64,000 nucleotides of DNA from Marmoricola endophyticus (GTDB lineage Bacteria > Actinomycetota > Actinomycetes > Propionibacteriales > Nocardioidaceae), in assembly GCF_014644415.1 (NCBI RefSeq), contig NZ_BMKQ01000001.1, forward strand, positions 1,292,861-1,356,860, written 5' to 3'. The first letter of the stretch is position 1. Every line of letters begins with the position of its first letter. Both the position numbers and the translations under genes were made by a program. Of this stretch, positions 34,828 through 43,707 are shown piece after piece. The notes under the pieces were generated by a model, which did no database searches, was not told where the DNA came from, and was given only the letters and a program-made list of their open reading frames with translations.

Positions 34828-35936
34828 GTCGCCACCTCCTCGGTCGGCGCGGGGCGTTCGGGCCGGTCGGTGGCCGCGGCGACCGCCTGCTGCTCCAGGC
34901 GGCGCCGGTAGCGGCGGACCACCTCGTACGACACGACGACGGTCAGCACGATCACGCCCTGGGTGATGGCGACGATCTCCGGGGAGACCCCGACGAGGAT
35001 CTGCAACGGGTTGGACTGCTCGTTGAGGTAGGCGAAGAGCAGCGCCCCGAGACCGATCCCGACCGGGTGGTTGCGGCCCAGCAGCGCGATCGCGATGCCG
35101 GAGAACCCGAGTCCGGACTGGAAGGTCGAGCCGTAGGAGTAGGCGTCCCCGAACAGGATCGGGAGCCCGACCAGGCCGGCGGCGGCACCGGAGATCAGCA
35201 TGGCGATCACGATCATCCGGCGCACGTTGATGCCGGACGCGACCGCCGCGGTCGTGGACTGCCCGGTCGCGCGCAGGTCGAAGCCGAAGCGGGTCCGGTT
35301 CAGGACGAACCAGTACGCCAGCCCGGAGAGCACGGCGAGGACCACGAAGCCGTAGATCTCCACGACGCCGCCACCGAACGGGATGCCCGGGATCCGGCTC
35401 CCCTCCGGGATCTCCTTGGTGTTGATCGAGTTGCTGCCGGGCGCGCGGACCGCGGCCTTGCGGAGCAGGAAGGCGACCAGCGAGGTGCTGATGAAGTTCA
35501 GCATGATCGTCGAGATCACCTCGCTCACCCCGCGCGTGGCGCGCAGCAGGCCCGCGATCCCGGCCCAGGCGGCGCCGACCGCCATCGCCACCACGATGGC
35601 CAGCACCGTGTTGAGGTAGCCGGGCAGCCACGCCTCGCCCGCGACCACCGCCGCGGCGAAGGCCGCGATGCGGTACTGCCCGTCGACGCCGATGTTGAAC
35701 AGGTTCATCCGGAAGCCGACCGCCACTGCGAGGCCGGAGAGGTAGAGCACCGTCGCGTTGTTGATGATGTTGGCGACGTTGCGCTCGCGCGGCGCCGACA
35801 GGATCGTGCTCCACGTGTCGAGCACGGGGTCGCCGGCGACGAGCAGCACGAGGCTGGTGATGAGGATCGCGGCGACCAGCGCGAGCACGGGTGCGGCCGC
35901 GCCGAGCAGCAGCCGTCGGACGCGTCCGCCGCTCAC
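34824..35936 (-). CDS. Nucleoside ABC transporter permease (first)
   Basis: 370 aa. YufP/NupP-type permease: VGFRMNLFNIGVDGQYRIAA, GVSEVISTIMLNFISTSL and GFSGIAIALLGRNHPVG are standard for the family. About 9-10 membrane helices and a charged cytoplasmic tail. GTG 35936 overlaps the ATPase stop by 4 nt. Confidence 0.88.
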   Translation of the reverse strand: MSGGRVRRLLLGAAAPVLALVAAILITSLVLLVAGDPVLDTWSTILSAPRERNVANIINNATVLYLSGLAVAVGFRMNLFNIGVDGQYRIAAFAAAVVAGEAWLPGYLNTVLAIVVAMAVGAAWAGIAGLLRATRGVSEVISTIMLNFISTSLVAFLLRKAAVRAPGSNSINTKEIPEGSRIPGIPFGGGVVEIYGFVVLAVLSGLAYWFVLNRTRFGFDLRATGQSTTAAVASGINVRRMIVIAMLISGAAAGLVGLPILFGDAYSYGSTFQSGLGFSGIAIALLGRNHPVGIGLGALLFAYLNEQSNPLQILVGVSPEIVAITQGVIVLTVVVSYEVVRRYRRRLEQQAVAAATDRPERPAPTEEVAT

Positions 35937-37495
35937 GGGGAACCCTCCTCGCGCGGAGCGTCCGAGCCGGCACCGGTCATGGCCGAGCCCAGGTCCTCCG
36001 GCGTGACCTCCGAGGGGTCGAAGCGGCCGACCAGCCCTCCGCGCAGGATCACCTCGATGCGGTCCGAGAGGCCGATCAGCTCGTCGAGGTCGGCGGAGAT
36101 GAGGAGCACCGCCAGCCCGTTGCGACGGGCGTTCTTCACGTGGTCCCAGATCGCCGCCTGGGCGCCGACGTCGACACCGCGGGTCGGGTGGGCGGCGATC
36201 AGCAGCACCGGGTCGCCGCTCATCTCGCGCCCGACGATCAGCTTCTGCTGGTTGCCCCCCGACAGCGCCCGGGCGGGGACCTCGGGCCCGGGGGTGCGGA
36301 CGTCGTAGGCCTCGATGATGCGCTGGGTGTCGGCCCGGGCCGCCGCGCGGTCCACCAGGCCGTGGCTGACGCTCGGCCGACGGGTCTGGTGCCCCAGCAC
36401 GCGGTTCTCCCAGAGGCTGGAGTCCAGCAGCAGCCCGTGGCGGTGCCGGTCCTCGGGGATGTAGCCGATGCCCGCCTCGCGACGCTGACCCGTCGAGCGG
36501 CCCGACAGATCGGTCCCCGCAAGCTCGACGGTGCCGGTCGCACCGTCTCGCATCCCCATGATCGTCTCGACCAGCTCCGCCTGGCCGTTGCCCTCGACCC
36601 CGGCGATGCCGAGGACCTCGCCGCGGTGGATGTCGAAGGACACGCCGTCGACCAGCGGTCGGCCGCCGGCGGGGTCGGGCAGGGTCAGGTCGCGGACGCT
36701 CAGCAGCACCTCGTCGGTCACCGTCGAGCTCTCGGTCGAGGGCGAGGGCAGCTCCGAGCCGACCATCAGCTCGGCCAGCTGCCGCGCCGTCACGCCGGCG
36801 GGGTCGACCGTGGTGACGGTCGTCCCGCGTCGTACGACGGTGATCTCGTCGGCCACGGAGAGCACCTCGTCGAGCTTGTGGGAGATGAAGATGACCGAGA
36901 GGCCCTCGGCCTTGAGCTCGCGCAGGTTGTCGAACAGCTCGTCGACCTCCTGCGGCACCAGCACCGCGGTGGGCTCGTCGAGGATGACGATGCGCGCGCC
37001 GCGGTAGAGCACCTTGAGGATCTCCACCCGCTGCCGGGCGCCGACGCCGAGGTCCTCGACCAGGCGGTCGGGGTCGACGCCGAGGCCGTACGAGCCGGAG
37101 ATCCGCGTGATCTCCTCGCGCGCCGCCGCACCGATGCCGTGCAGCCGCTCCGCACCCAGGACGACGTTCTCCGCCACGGTCAGGTTGTCGGCGAGCATGA
37201 AGTGCTGGAAGACCATGCCGACCCCCGCCTTGATCGCGTCTGCCGGGGAGCCGAGCGTCACGGCCGCGCCGTCGATCTCGATGGTGCCGGAGTCCGGCGG
37301 CTGGACGCCGTAGAGGATCTTCATCAGCGTCGACTTGCCGGCGCCGTTCTCGCCGACGATCGCGTGGATCGTGCCGCGCGCGACGTCGATGTTGATGTCG
37401 TCGTTGGCGATGACGCCGGGGAACCGCTTGCCGATGCCGCGCAGGCGTACGGCGGGCGGCGCATCGGACCGGCTCGGAGTCTCAACGGACGCCAT
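35933..37495 (-). CDS. Nucleoside ABC transporter ATP-binding protein (two NBDs)
   Basis: 520 aa, two nucleotide-binding domains in one chain as in YufO/NupO and RbsA. NBD1: Walker A GENGAGKST, signature LGVGARQRVEI, Walker B IVILDEPTAVL. NBD2: degenerate Walker A GVEGNGQAEL without the Lys-Ser/Thr pair, signature LSGGNQQK, and a Walker B variant LLIAAHPTRG where the usual Glu is replaced. Only NBD1 therefore looks fully catalytic, which is common in this family. 72 bp after the BMP lipoprotein gene. Confidence 0.9.
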   Translation of the reverse strand: MASVETPSRSDAPPAVRLRGIGKRFPGVIANDDINIDVARGTIHAIVGENGAGKSTLMKILYGVQPPDSGTIEIDGAAVTLGSPADAIKAGVGMVFQHFMLADNLTVAENVVLGAERLHGIGAAAREEITRISGSYGLGVDPDRLVEDLGVGARQRVEILKVLYRGARIVILDEPTAVLVPQEVDELFDNLRELKAEGLSVIFISHKLDEVLSVADEITVVRRGTTVTTVDPAGVTARQLAELMVGSELPSPSTESSTVTDEVLLSVRDLTLPDPAGGRPLVDGVSFDIHRGEVLGIAGVEGNGQAELVETIMGMRDGATGTVELAGTDLSGRSTGQRREAGIGYIPEDRHRHGLLLDSSLWENRVLGHQTRRPSVSHGLVDRAAARADTQRIIEAYDVRTPGPEVPARALSGGNQQKLIVGREMSGDPVLLIAAHPTRGVDVGAQAAIWDHVKNARRNGLAVLLISADLDELIGLSDRIEVILRGGLVGRFDPSEVTPEDLGSAMTGAGSDAPREEGSP

Positions 37496-37567
37496 GGGTG
37501 AGAACCTCCTGGAGACGACGACCGACGGCGGACGCAGGAGACCCTACGTCCGCCGTCATGGGGCAGG

Positions 37568-38611
37568 TCACGGCTTGGTGGGAACCGTGATCTTTCCGTC
37601 GATGATCTGCTGCTTGTAGTCGTCGAGCTTGGACTTGATGTCGTCGACCTGGCCACCGCTGGTGGAGTAGTCGACGCCGCCGACCTTCAGGTCGTAGCGA
37701 CGCACGCCGGTCGGGATGTCGCCCTCGCTGGCGGACTTCAGGTAGTTGTAGACCGCCACGTCGACGTTCTTCAGCATCGAGGTGAGGATGACGCTCCTCA
37801 GCGAGGCGTCCACGGTCTTGTACTGGTCGGAGTCGACGCCGATGGCCAGCTTGTTCGCCGACTTGGCCGCCTCGAACACGCCGCCGCCGGAGCCGCCGGC
37901 CGCGTGGTACACGACGTCGGCGCCCTTGTCGTACATGCCCTGCGCCGCGGTCTTGCCCTTGGCCGGGTCGCCGAAGCCGGAGAAGTCCGGCGGCTGGCTG
38001 AGGTAGGTGGTGTCGACGGTGATGTCCGGCTTCACCGCCTTGGCACCGGCGACGTAGCCGGCCTCGAACTTCTGGATCAGCGGCGTCTCGACACCGCCGA
38101 CGAACCCGACCTCGTTGCTCTTCGTCTTCAGCGCGGCGGCCGCGCCGACGAGGAACGAGCCCTGCTCCTCGGCGAAGACCAGGTTGGCGATGTTGTCGCC
38201 CTTGGCCTCCTCGTCGTCGATGATCGCGAAGTCGATGTCGGGGTACTCCTTGGCGACCTTCGCCACCGACGCCGAGTAGGCGAAGCCGACGGCGATCACG
38301 GGGTTGTAGCCGGCGTCGGCGAACGTGCGCAGCCGCTCCTCGCGGGCGCTCTCGGCCTCACCGTCGACCGCCTCCGACTCCTGGGTCTCGATGCCCAGGT
38401 CCTTCTTGGCCTTGTCCAGGCCGGCGGCGGCGGAGTCGTTGAACGACTGGTCGCCACGACCGCCGACGTCGTAGGCCATGCCGACCTTCAGACCGTCGCC
38501 CGATCCGCTGCCGGAGCTGTCCGATCCGCCGCTGCTGCCACAGGCGCTCAGGGCGCCCAGGGACATGACCCCGGCCGCGAGCAGTGCTGCCATCCTCGTC
38601 GTACGACGCAC
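37568..38611 (-). CDS. BMP-family nucleoside-binding lipoprotein
   Basis: 347 aa. Type II signal peptide with lipobox LSAC (lipidated Cys24), a Ser/Gly linker, then the BMP/PnrA domain: VGMAYDVGGRGDQSFND, VGFAYSASVAKVAKEYP, FLVGAAAALKTKSNEVGFVGG. PnrA-type proteins bind purine and pyrimidine nucleosides. First gene of the uptake and salvage operon. GTG 38611 has AGGGGG 7 nt upstream, so this mRNA has a leader; TATCTT in the 116-bp upstream gap is a possible -10. Confidence 0.92.
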   Translation of the reverse strand: MRRTTRMAALLAAGVMSLGALSACGSSGGSDSSGSGSGDGLKVGMAYDVGGRGDQSFNDSAAAGLDKAKKDLGIETQESEAVDGEAESAREERLRTFADAGYNPVIAVGFAYSASVAKVAKEYPDIDFAIIDDEEAKGDNIANLVFAEEQGSFLVGAAAALKTKSNEVGFVGGVETPLIQKFEAGYVAGAKAVKPDITVDTTYLSQPPDFSGFGDPAKGKTAAQGMYDKGADVVYHAAGGSGGGVFEAAKSANKLAIGVDSDQYKTVDASLRSVILTSMLKNVDVAVYNYLKSASEGDIPTGVRRYDLKVGGVDYSTSGGQVDDIKSKLDDYKQQIIDGKITVPTKP

Positions 38612-38727
38612 GAGATGACCCCCTCATGAAGACGTGCTCGCGCCGTCTGCCCGGCGCGGCGAGTGCGAGAAAGATAGAGCCGCGGGGCTCGGCTGAGCCA
38701 GCCAACGGGGCCGGGGTGACCGAAGTG

Positions 38728-39939
38728 TTACCGCCCGGTGATGTTTCCGGCGATCTCCGGGTCGTCCATCGCGGTCAGGGCGATGCTCGCGAGCAGCGCC
38801 GACGCCGTCGCGACGGCCCGCTCGTCGACGCGCAGGTCGCCCTGGTGGAGGTCGTACGTCGGCCCGCCGGGCGTCCGCGTGCCCAGCCGCGCCATCGCCC
38901 CGGGAATGTGCTCGAGGTACCACGCGAAGTCCTCACCGCCGGTGCTCTGCGGGGTGCCCTGGACGGCCTCCTCCCCCAGCAGCTCCGCCGCCGCACGGTG
39001 GATCACCGCGGTGGCCGCGGGGTCGTTGACCACCGGCGGCACGCCGCGGACGTACCCGACCTCGCTGCGCACGCCGTACGGCGCCAGCACCGCCGCGACC
39101 ACCTCCCTGACCACGGCCTCGGCGTCCGCCCAGGCCACCGGGTCGAGGGTGCGCACGGTGCCCAGCGCGCGGCCGGCGGCGGGGATGACGTTCATCGCGG
39201 ACCCGGCACTGACCGCACCCCAGACCACCGAGACGCCGGAGCGCGGGTCGAAGCGGCGCGACAGCACCGCCGGGACCTCGGTGAGGAGCTTGGCCAGCGC
39301 GAAGGTCAGGTCCTGGGTCAGGTGCGGTCGCGAGGTGTGTCCACCGGTCCCGCTCAGGCGCACCTCGAGGGCGTCGGCGGCGCCGGTGATCGGCCCCTCG
39401 CGCAGCCCGATCGACCCGACGTCGACCCCGGGGTCGCAGTGGACGGTGAAGATCGCCGCCGCGTCGGCCAGCGCGCCCTGCTCGATCGCGCGGTGGGAGC
39501 CGCCGGGCATGACCTCCTCGGCAGGCTGGAACACCGCTCGTACCCGCACCGGCAGCCGCTCGGCGACGCTCGCCAGCGCGAGCACGGCCCCGAGCAGACC
39601 GACGGTGTGCACGTCGTGACCGCACGCGTGGGCGGTGCCGGCCGCCGCGCTGCGCCACGGGTCGGTCGTCAGGTCGTCCACCGGTAGCGCGTCGAGGTCC
39701 GCCCGCAGGACCACGACCGGGCCGGAGGCGGGACCGACCTCGGCCAGGAGCCCCGTGGGCTCCAGCGGCACGGTCCGGACGCCGGCGGCGGCCAGGCGGC
39801 CGGCGACCAGGGAGGTCGTACGGACCTCCGTCCAGGCCAGCTCCGGGTGCGCGTGCAGGTCGCGACGCAGCTCGACCAGCTCGGGCGCCAGCGCGTCGAC
39901 GGACTGCCGGACGGAGGCGGCGAGGGTGGGATCCGGCAC
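38728..39939 (-). CDS. M20-family amidohydrolase
   Basis: 403 aa. Two-domain M20D metallopeptidase: LRRDLHAHPELAWTE, LRADLDALPV, HACGHDVHTVGLLGA, VFQPAEEVMPGG, STGGEDFAWYLEHIPG. Members hydrolyse N-acyl amino acids or related amides; the position near nucleoside genes matches amiA1/amiB1 of M. tuberculosis (from memory). GTG 39939 is chosen because TAGGGT lies 7 nt before it and homology starts there; the open frame continues upstream to 40200. Confidence 0.87.
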   Translation of the reverse strand: MPDPTLAASVRQSVDALAPELVELRRDLHAHPELAWTEVRTTSLVAGRLAAAGVRTVPLEPTGLLAEVGPASGPVVVLRADLDALPVDDLTTDPWRSAAAGTAHACGHDVHTVGLLGAVLALASVAERLPVRVRAVFQPAEEVMPGGSHRAIEQGALADAAAIFTVHCDPGVDVGSIGLREGPITGAADALEVRLSGTGGHTSRPHLTQDLTFALAKLLTEVPAVLSRRFDPRSGVSVVWGAVSAGSAMNVIPAAGRALGTVRTLDPVAWADAEAVVREVVAAVLAPYGVRSEVGYVRGVPPVVNDPAATAVIHRAAAELLGEEAVQGTPQSTGGEDFAWYLEHIPGAMARLGTRTPGGPTYDLHQGDLRVDERAVATASALLASIALTAMDDPEIAGNITGR

Positions 39940-39946
39940 GCAGCGG

Positions 39947-39952
39947 ACCCTA
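39947..39952 (-). promoter_or_regulatory. Leaderless -10 element of the amidohydrolase gene, overlapping the upstream stop codon
   Basis: Minus-strand TAGGGT, 7 nt before the GTG at 39939. Its TAG (39952-39950) is the stop codon of the MhuD-like gene. Confidence 0.5.
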
Positions 39953-40282
39953 CTGGCCCGGGGTGGACCCTCCGGCGGGCACGTAGCTCCAGACCTCGCT
40001 GTGCATGCCCACCGGCTTCGGTGCGTCGCCACCCGCGCGCTCCTGGGCGCTGCGGTGCCCGTGCGCGAACCCCGGCGAGGACGTCCACGCCTCGAAGGCC
40101 GCCTCGTCGCGCCACCGGGTGACCACGAGCCACTGGGTCCGGTCGTCGGTCGGCTTGAGCAGCTCGAAGCCCTCGAACCCGTCGGCGTCGTCGACCGCAC
40201 CTGCGCGGGCCGCGAACCGCTTCGCCAGCTCGTCCCCGGAGTCGGGCTGGACCGTGATCGCGTTGATCTTCACGACAGTCAT
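39950..40282 (-). CDS. mhuD: MhuD-like heme-degrading monooxygenase (ABM domain)
   Basis: 110 aa. Antibiotic biosynthesis monooxygenase fold. The start MTVVKINAITV, then AKRFAARAGAV, FEGFELLKP and EAAFEAWTSS closely resemble M. tuberculosis MhuD. The key residues are kept: Asn7 (KINAI), the Trp of FEAW, and the heme-ligand His in GHRSAQ. MhuD releases iron from heme without CO. Heme degradation is therefore likely, and would complement the iron-regulated SIP gene. ATG 40282 is chosen; ATGs at 40291 and 40294 are alternatives. Confidence 0.82.
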   Translation of the reverse strand: MTVVKINAITVQPDSGDELAKRFAARAGAVDDADGFEGFELLKPTDDRTQWLVVTRWRDEAAFEAWTSSPGFAHGHRSAQERAGGDAPKPVGMHSEVWSYVPAGGSTPGQ

Positions 40283-40345
40283 GCCGCCCATCATCGCGCA
40301 GCCGCCTCGCCCGTGGTCGCGGCCACGCTGCGTCCCACCGCGCGT

Positions 40346-40391
40346 GGTCTCGACGACCGCTCCCTCGTTCCTCGGTCGCTGCTCGACCACC
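40346..40391 (+). repeat. Dispersed intergenic repeat, copy 2
   Basis: Starts GGTCTCGACG and ends GCTCGACCACC. In inverted orientation to copy 3 about 95 bp away; both lie in the 271-bp gap between the MhuD-like gene and meaB, where I see no gene. Confidence 0.65.
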
Positions 40392-40415
40392 GTGCGGTCG
40401 CGCCATCCCCCCGGA

Positions 40416-40495
40416 TCGTCGAGGCCCACCACCCCAATCGCCGCAGGTCGAGCGGTCGTCGAGGCCCACCCCTCCAACCACCGCAGGTCGAGCAG
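40416..40495. repeat. Tandem repeat, two 40-bp units
   Basis: Units at 40416-40455 and 40456-40495, each starting TCGTCGAGGCCCACC and ending near CCGCAGGTCGAGC, with a handful of differences in the middle. Confidence 0.75.
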
Positions 40496-40529
40496 AGAGG
40501 AGCGCCAGCGACGAACGGTCGTCGAGACC
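40486..40529 (-). repeat. Dispersed intergenic repeat, copy 3
   Basis: Starts GGTCGAGC and ends GTCGTCGAGACC, the reverse orientation of copy 2. It partly overlaps the second 40-bp unit. Confidence 0.6.
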
Positions 40530-40553
40530 GACCTCCGTGACGTCGCCGCGGGC

Positions 40554-41546
40554 TCAGCCCTCGTCGTACGCCGCCAGCAGCCGGTCGGCGGCCAGCGTCG
40601 CGGGCAGGTCGCCCGAGAGCACGTCCTCGCGGATCTCCGCACGTACCGAGCGCACGGCCTGCGAGCGGCGCAGGCGGTCCTCCAGCTCGTCGCGCACCAG
40701 CGCCCAGGTGAAGTCCAGCTGCTGCCCGGCCCGCTTGTCGACCAGCCCCTGCTCCCCCAGCGACTCGCGGTGGGCGAGCACGCGCTCCCAGACCGTGTCG
40801 ACGTCGGTGCCCTCCAGCGCCGAGCAGGTCAGCACCGGAGGCACCCAGCTGTCGCCCCGCTGCACCATCCGCAGGGCTCCGGCGAGCTCCTTGGCGGCGG
40901 AGGCGGCCTCGGTCGCGCGGTCGCCGTCGGCCTTGTTGACCGCGATCACGTCGGCGATCTCGAGGATCCCCTTCTTGATGCCCTGCAGCTGGTCCCCGGT
41001 CCGCGCCAGGGTGAGGAAGCAGAAGCTGTCGACCATCCCGGCGACGGTGACCTCCGACTGCCCCACCCCCACCGTCTCGACGAGGACGACGTCGTAGCCG
41101 GCCGCCTCGAGCACGATCATCGCCTGGGCCGTCGCCCGGGCGACACCGCCGAGGGTGCCGGCCGACGGCGACGGACGGATGTACGCGTCCGGGTCCACGG
41201 CGAGGTCCGGCATCCGGGTCTTGTCGCCGAGCACCGAGCCGCCCGTACGCACCGAGGACGGGTCGACGGCCAGGACCCCGAGCCGCTTGCCCGAGCCGGT
41301 GAGCAGCTTGCCGAGCGCCTCGATGAAGGTCGACTTCCCGACGCCGGGGACGCCGGAGATGCCGACGCGCACCGTCGGGCTGGTGGTCGGCGGGCGTACC
41401 GAGGAGAGCTCGGCGACGAGCTCGCGCGCCGCACCCCGGTGGTCGGTGCGTCCGCTCTCCACGAGCGTGATCGCCCGCGAGACGTCGGCCCGCCGTCCCT
41501 CGCGGACGCCGTCGACGAGTGCGGCGACGTCGAGTGGTCTCGACAC
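40554..41546 (-). CDS. meaB: Methylmalonyl-CoA mutase-associated GTPase
   Basis: 330 aa G3E-family GTPase. P-loop GVPGVGKST, Walker B-type region VVLVETVGVGQSE, base-recognition NKAD, and the switch segment DKTRMPDLAVD. MeaB protects and loads adenosylcobalamin into methylmalonyl-CoA mutase. GTG 41546 follows the mutB stop by 7 bp; it is the third gene of mutA-mutB-meaB. An ethylmalonyl-CoA mutase at 60.5 kb could be another client. Confidence 0.93.
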   Translation of the reverse strand: MSRPLDVAALVDGVREGRRADVSRAITLVESGRTDHRGAARELVAELSSVRPPTTSPTVRVGISGVPGVGKSTFIEALGKLLTGSGKRLGVLAVDPSSVRTGGSVLGDKTRMPDLAVDPDAYIRPSPSAGTLGGVARATAQAMIVLEAAGYDVVLVETVGVGQSEVTVAGMVDSFCFLTLARTGDQLQGIKKGILEIADVIAVNKADGDRATEAASAAKELAGALRMVQRGDSWVPPVLTCSALEGTDVDTVWERVLAHRESLGEQGLVDKRAGQQLDFTWALVRDELEDRLRRSQAVRSVRAEIREDVLSGDLPATLAADRLLAAYDEG

Positions 41547-41553
41547 GCCGCCC

Positions 41554-43707
41554 TCAGTGCCCGAGCTGCTCGGCGAGCTGCTCCAGCAGACGGACGGCGG
41601 CGTCGGCGATGACCGTGCCGGGCAGGAACACCTCGGCCGCACCCATCTGCTTGAGCGGCTCGACGTCGTCGGGCGGGATGACGCCGCCGATCACGACCAT
41701 CACGTCGTCGCGGCCGAGCTCGGCCAGCGCCTTCTTCAGCTCGGGGAGCAGCGACAGGTGGCCCGCGGCGAGCGAGTTGACGCCGACGATGTGGACGTCC
41801 GCGTCGACCGCCTGCTGGGCGACCTCCTCGGGCGTGGAGAACAGCGGCCCCACGTCGACGTCGAAGCCCATGTCGGCGAACGCCGAGACGATCACCTTCT
41901 GGCCGCGGTCGTGGCCGTCCTGGCCCATCTTGGCCACGAGGATGCGGGGCCTGCGGCCCTCGTCCTCGGCGAACTTCTCGGTCGCGGCGAGCGCTTTGTC
42001 GAGGGACTCGGAGCTGCCCGACTCGGACTTGTACACGCCGGAGATCGTACGGATGGTCGCGCGGTGGCGTCCGTACACCTTCTCCAGGGCGTCGGAGATC
42101 TCCCCGACCGTCGCCTTCTCCCGCGCCGCGTCGACCGCGAGGTCGAGCAGGTTGCCGTCCTTGCGGTCGGCGGCGTTGGTCAGGGCCTCGAGTGCCTGCT
42201 CGACGGCCCCGGGGTCGCGCTCCTCACGGAGCTTCTCGAGCTTGGCCACCTGCTGCTTGTAGACCGAGGCGTTGTCGACCTTGAGCACCTCGAGCGGGTC
42301 GCTAGCGTCACTGTCCGCCTGTCGATACGTGTTCACGCCGATCAGCTTCTGCACGCCGGAGTCCAGCCGCGCCTGGGTGCGCGCGGCGGCCTCCTCGATG
42401 CGCATCTTCGGGATGCCCTGCTCGATCGCCTTCGCCATCCCGCCGGCCTCCTCGGCCTCGGTGATGTGCGCCCACGCCCGCTCGGCGAGGTCGTGGGTGA
42501 GCCGCTCGACGTAGTACGAGCCGGCCCACGGGTCGATGATCCCGGGCGTCCCCGACTCCTGCTGCAGCAGGAGCTGGGTGTTGCGGGCGATCCGCGCGGA
42601 GAAGTCGGTGGGCAGCGCGATCGCCTCGTCCAGCGCGTTGGTGTGCAGCGACTGGGTGTGCCCCTGGGTCGCGGCCATCGCCTCGATGCAGGTGCGGTTG
42701 ACGTTGTTGAAGACGTCCTGGGCGGTCAGCGACCAGCCGCTGGTCTGCGAGTGCGTGCGCAGCGAGAGCGACTTCGGGTTCTCCGGGTCGAACTGCCGGA
42801 CCAGGCGGGCCCACAGCGCGCGGGCCGCGCGCATCTTGGCCACCTCCATGAAGAAGTTCATCCCGATCGCCCAGAAGAAGCTCAGCCGGGGCGCGAACTT
42901 GTCGATCGTGAGCCCCGCGTCCAGGCCCGCGCGGATGTACTCCACGCCGTCGGCGAGGGTGTACGCCAGCTCCAGGTCGGCCGTCGCCCCGGCCTCCTGG
43001 ATGTGGTAGCCGGAGATCGAGATGGAGTTGAAGCGCGGCATCTTCTCTGCGGTGTAGCGGAAGATGTCGGAGATGATCCGCATGCTCGGCTGCGGCGGGT
43101 AGATGTAGGTGTTGCGGACCATGAACTCCTTGAGGATGTCGTTCTGGATGGTCCCCGCGAGCTGGTCCGGCTTCACCCCCTGCTCCTCGGCGGCGACGAT
43201 GTAGAGCGCCATCACCGGCAGCACCGCGCCGTTCATCGTCATCGAGACCGACATCTGGTCCAGCGGGATGCCGTCGAAGAGCTGGCGCGCGTCGTAGATC
43301 GAGTCGATCGCCACGCCCGCCATCCCGACGTCGCCCTTCACCCGCGGGTGGTCGGAGTCGTAGCCGCGGTGGGTCGGCAGGTCGAAGGCGACCGAGAGCC
43401 CCTTCTGCCCAGCTGCGAGGTTGCGGCGGTAGAACGCGTTGGACTCCTCCGCGGTGGAGAAGCCGGCGTACTGACGCACCGTCCACGGCTGGGTGGTGTA
43501 CATCGTCGGGTACGGCCCGCGCAGGAACGGGCTCAGCCCGGGCAGCGTGGCGAGCGCGTCGAGGCCCTCGAGGTCGCTGGCGGAGTACGACGTCTCGACG
43601 TCGATGCCCTCCGGCGAGGCCCACGGCTCGCCACGCTCGGGGTCGGGGACCGTCGCGGGCGAGCCACTGACCAGCGGCTGGCCGGCGAGACTGTCGGGGA
43701 TGCTCAT
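41554..43707 (-). CDS. mutB: Methylmalonyl-CoA mutase large subunit
   Basis: 717 aa. Substrate barrel in the N-terminal part ([21 protein letters not shown] in parts: [42 protein letters not shown]) and a C-terminal B12 domain with MGQDGHDRG (DxHxxG, near residue 595) plus GGVIPPDD. Converts (R)-methylmalonyl-CoA to succinyl-CoA. ATG 43707 overlaps the mutA stop by 4 nt. The Tyr and Arg of the substrate pocket (YAGFS, RGYD) fit methylmalonyl-CoA. Confidence 0.95.
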   Translation of the reverse strand: MSIPDSLAGQPLVSGSPATVPDPERGEPWASPEGIDVETSYSASDLEGLDALATLPGLSPFLRGPYPTMYTTQPWTVRQYAGFSTAEESNAFYRRNLAAGQKGLSVAFDLPTHRGYDSDHPRVKGDVGMAGVAIDSIYDARQLFDGIPLDQMSVSMTMNGAVLPVMALYIVAAEEQGVKPDQLAGTIQNDILKEFMVRNTYIYPPQPSMRIISDIFRYTAEKMPRFNSISISGYHIQEAGATADLELAYTLADGVEYIRAGLDAGLTIDKFAPRLSFFWAIGMNFFMEVAKMRAARALWARLVRQFDPENPKSLSLRTHSQTSGWSLTAQDVFNNVNRTCIEAMAATQGHTQSLHTNALDEAIALPTDFSARIARNTQLLLQQESGTPGIIDPWAGSYYVERLTHDLAERAWAHITEAEEAGGMAKAIEQGIPKMRIEEAAARTQARLDSGVQKLIGVNTYRQADSDASDPLEVLKVDNASVYKQQVAKLEKLREERDPGAVEQALEALTNAADRKDGNLLDLAVDAAREKATVGEISDALEKVYGRHRATIRTISGVYKSESGSSESLDKALAATEKFAEDEGRRPRILVAKMGQDGHDRGQKVIVSAFADMGFDVDVGPLFSTPEEVAQQAVDADVHIVGVNSLAAGHLSLLPELKKALAELGRDDVMVVIGGVIPPDDVEPLKQMGAAEVFLPGTVIADAAVRLLEQLAEQLGH

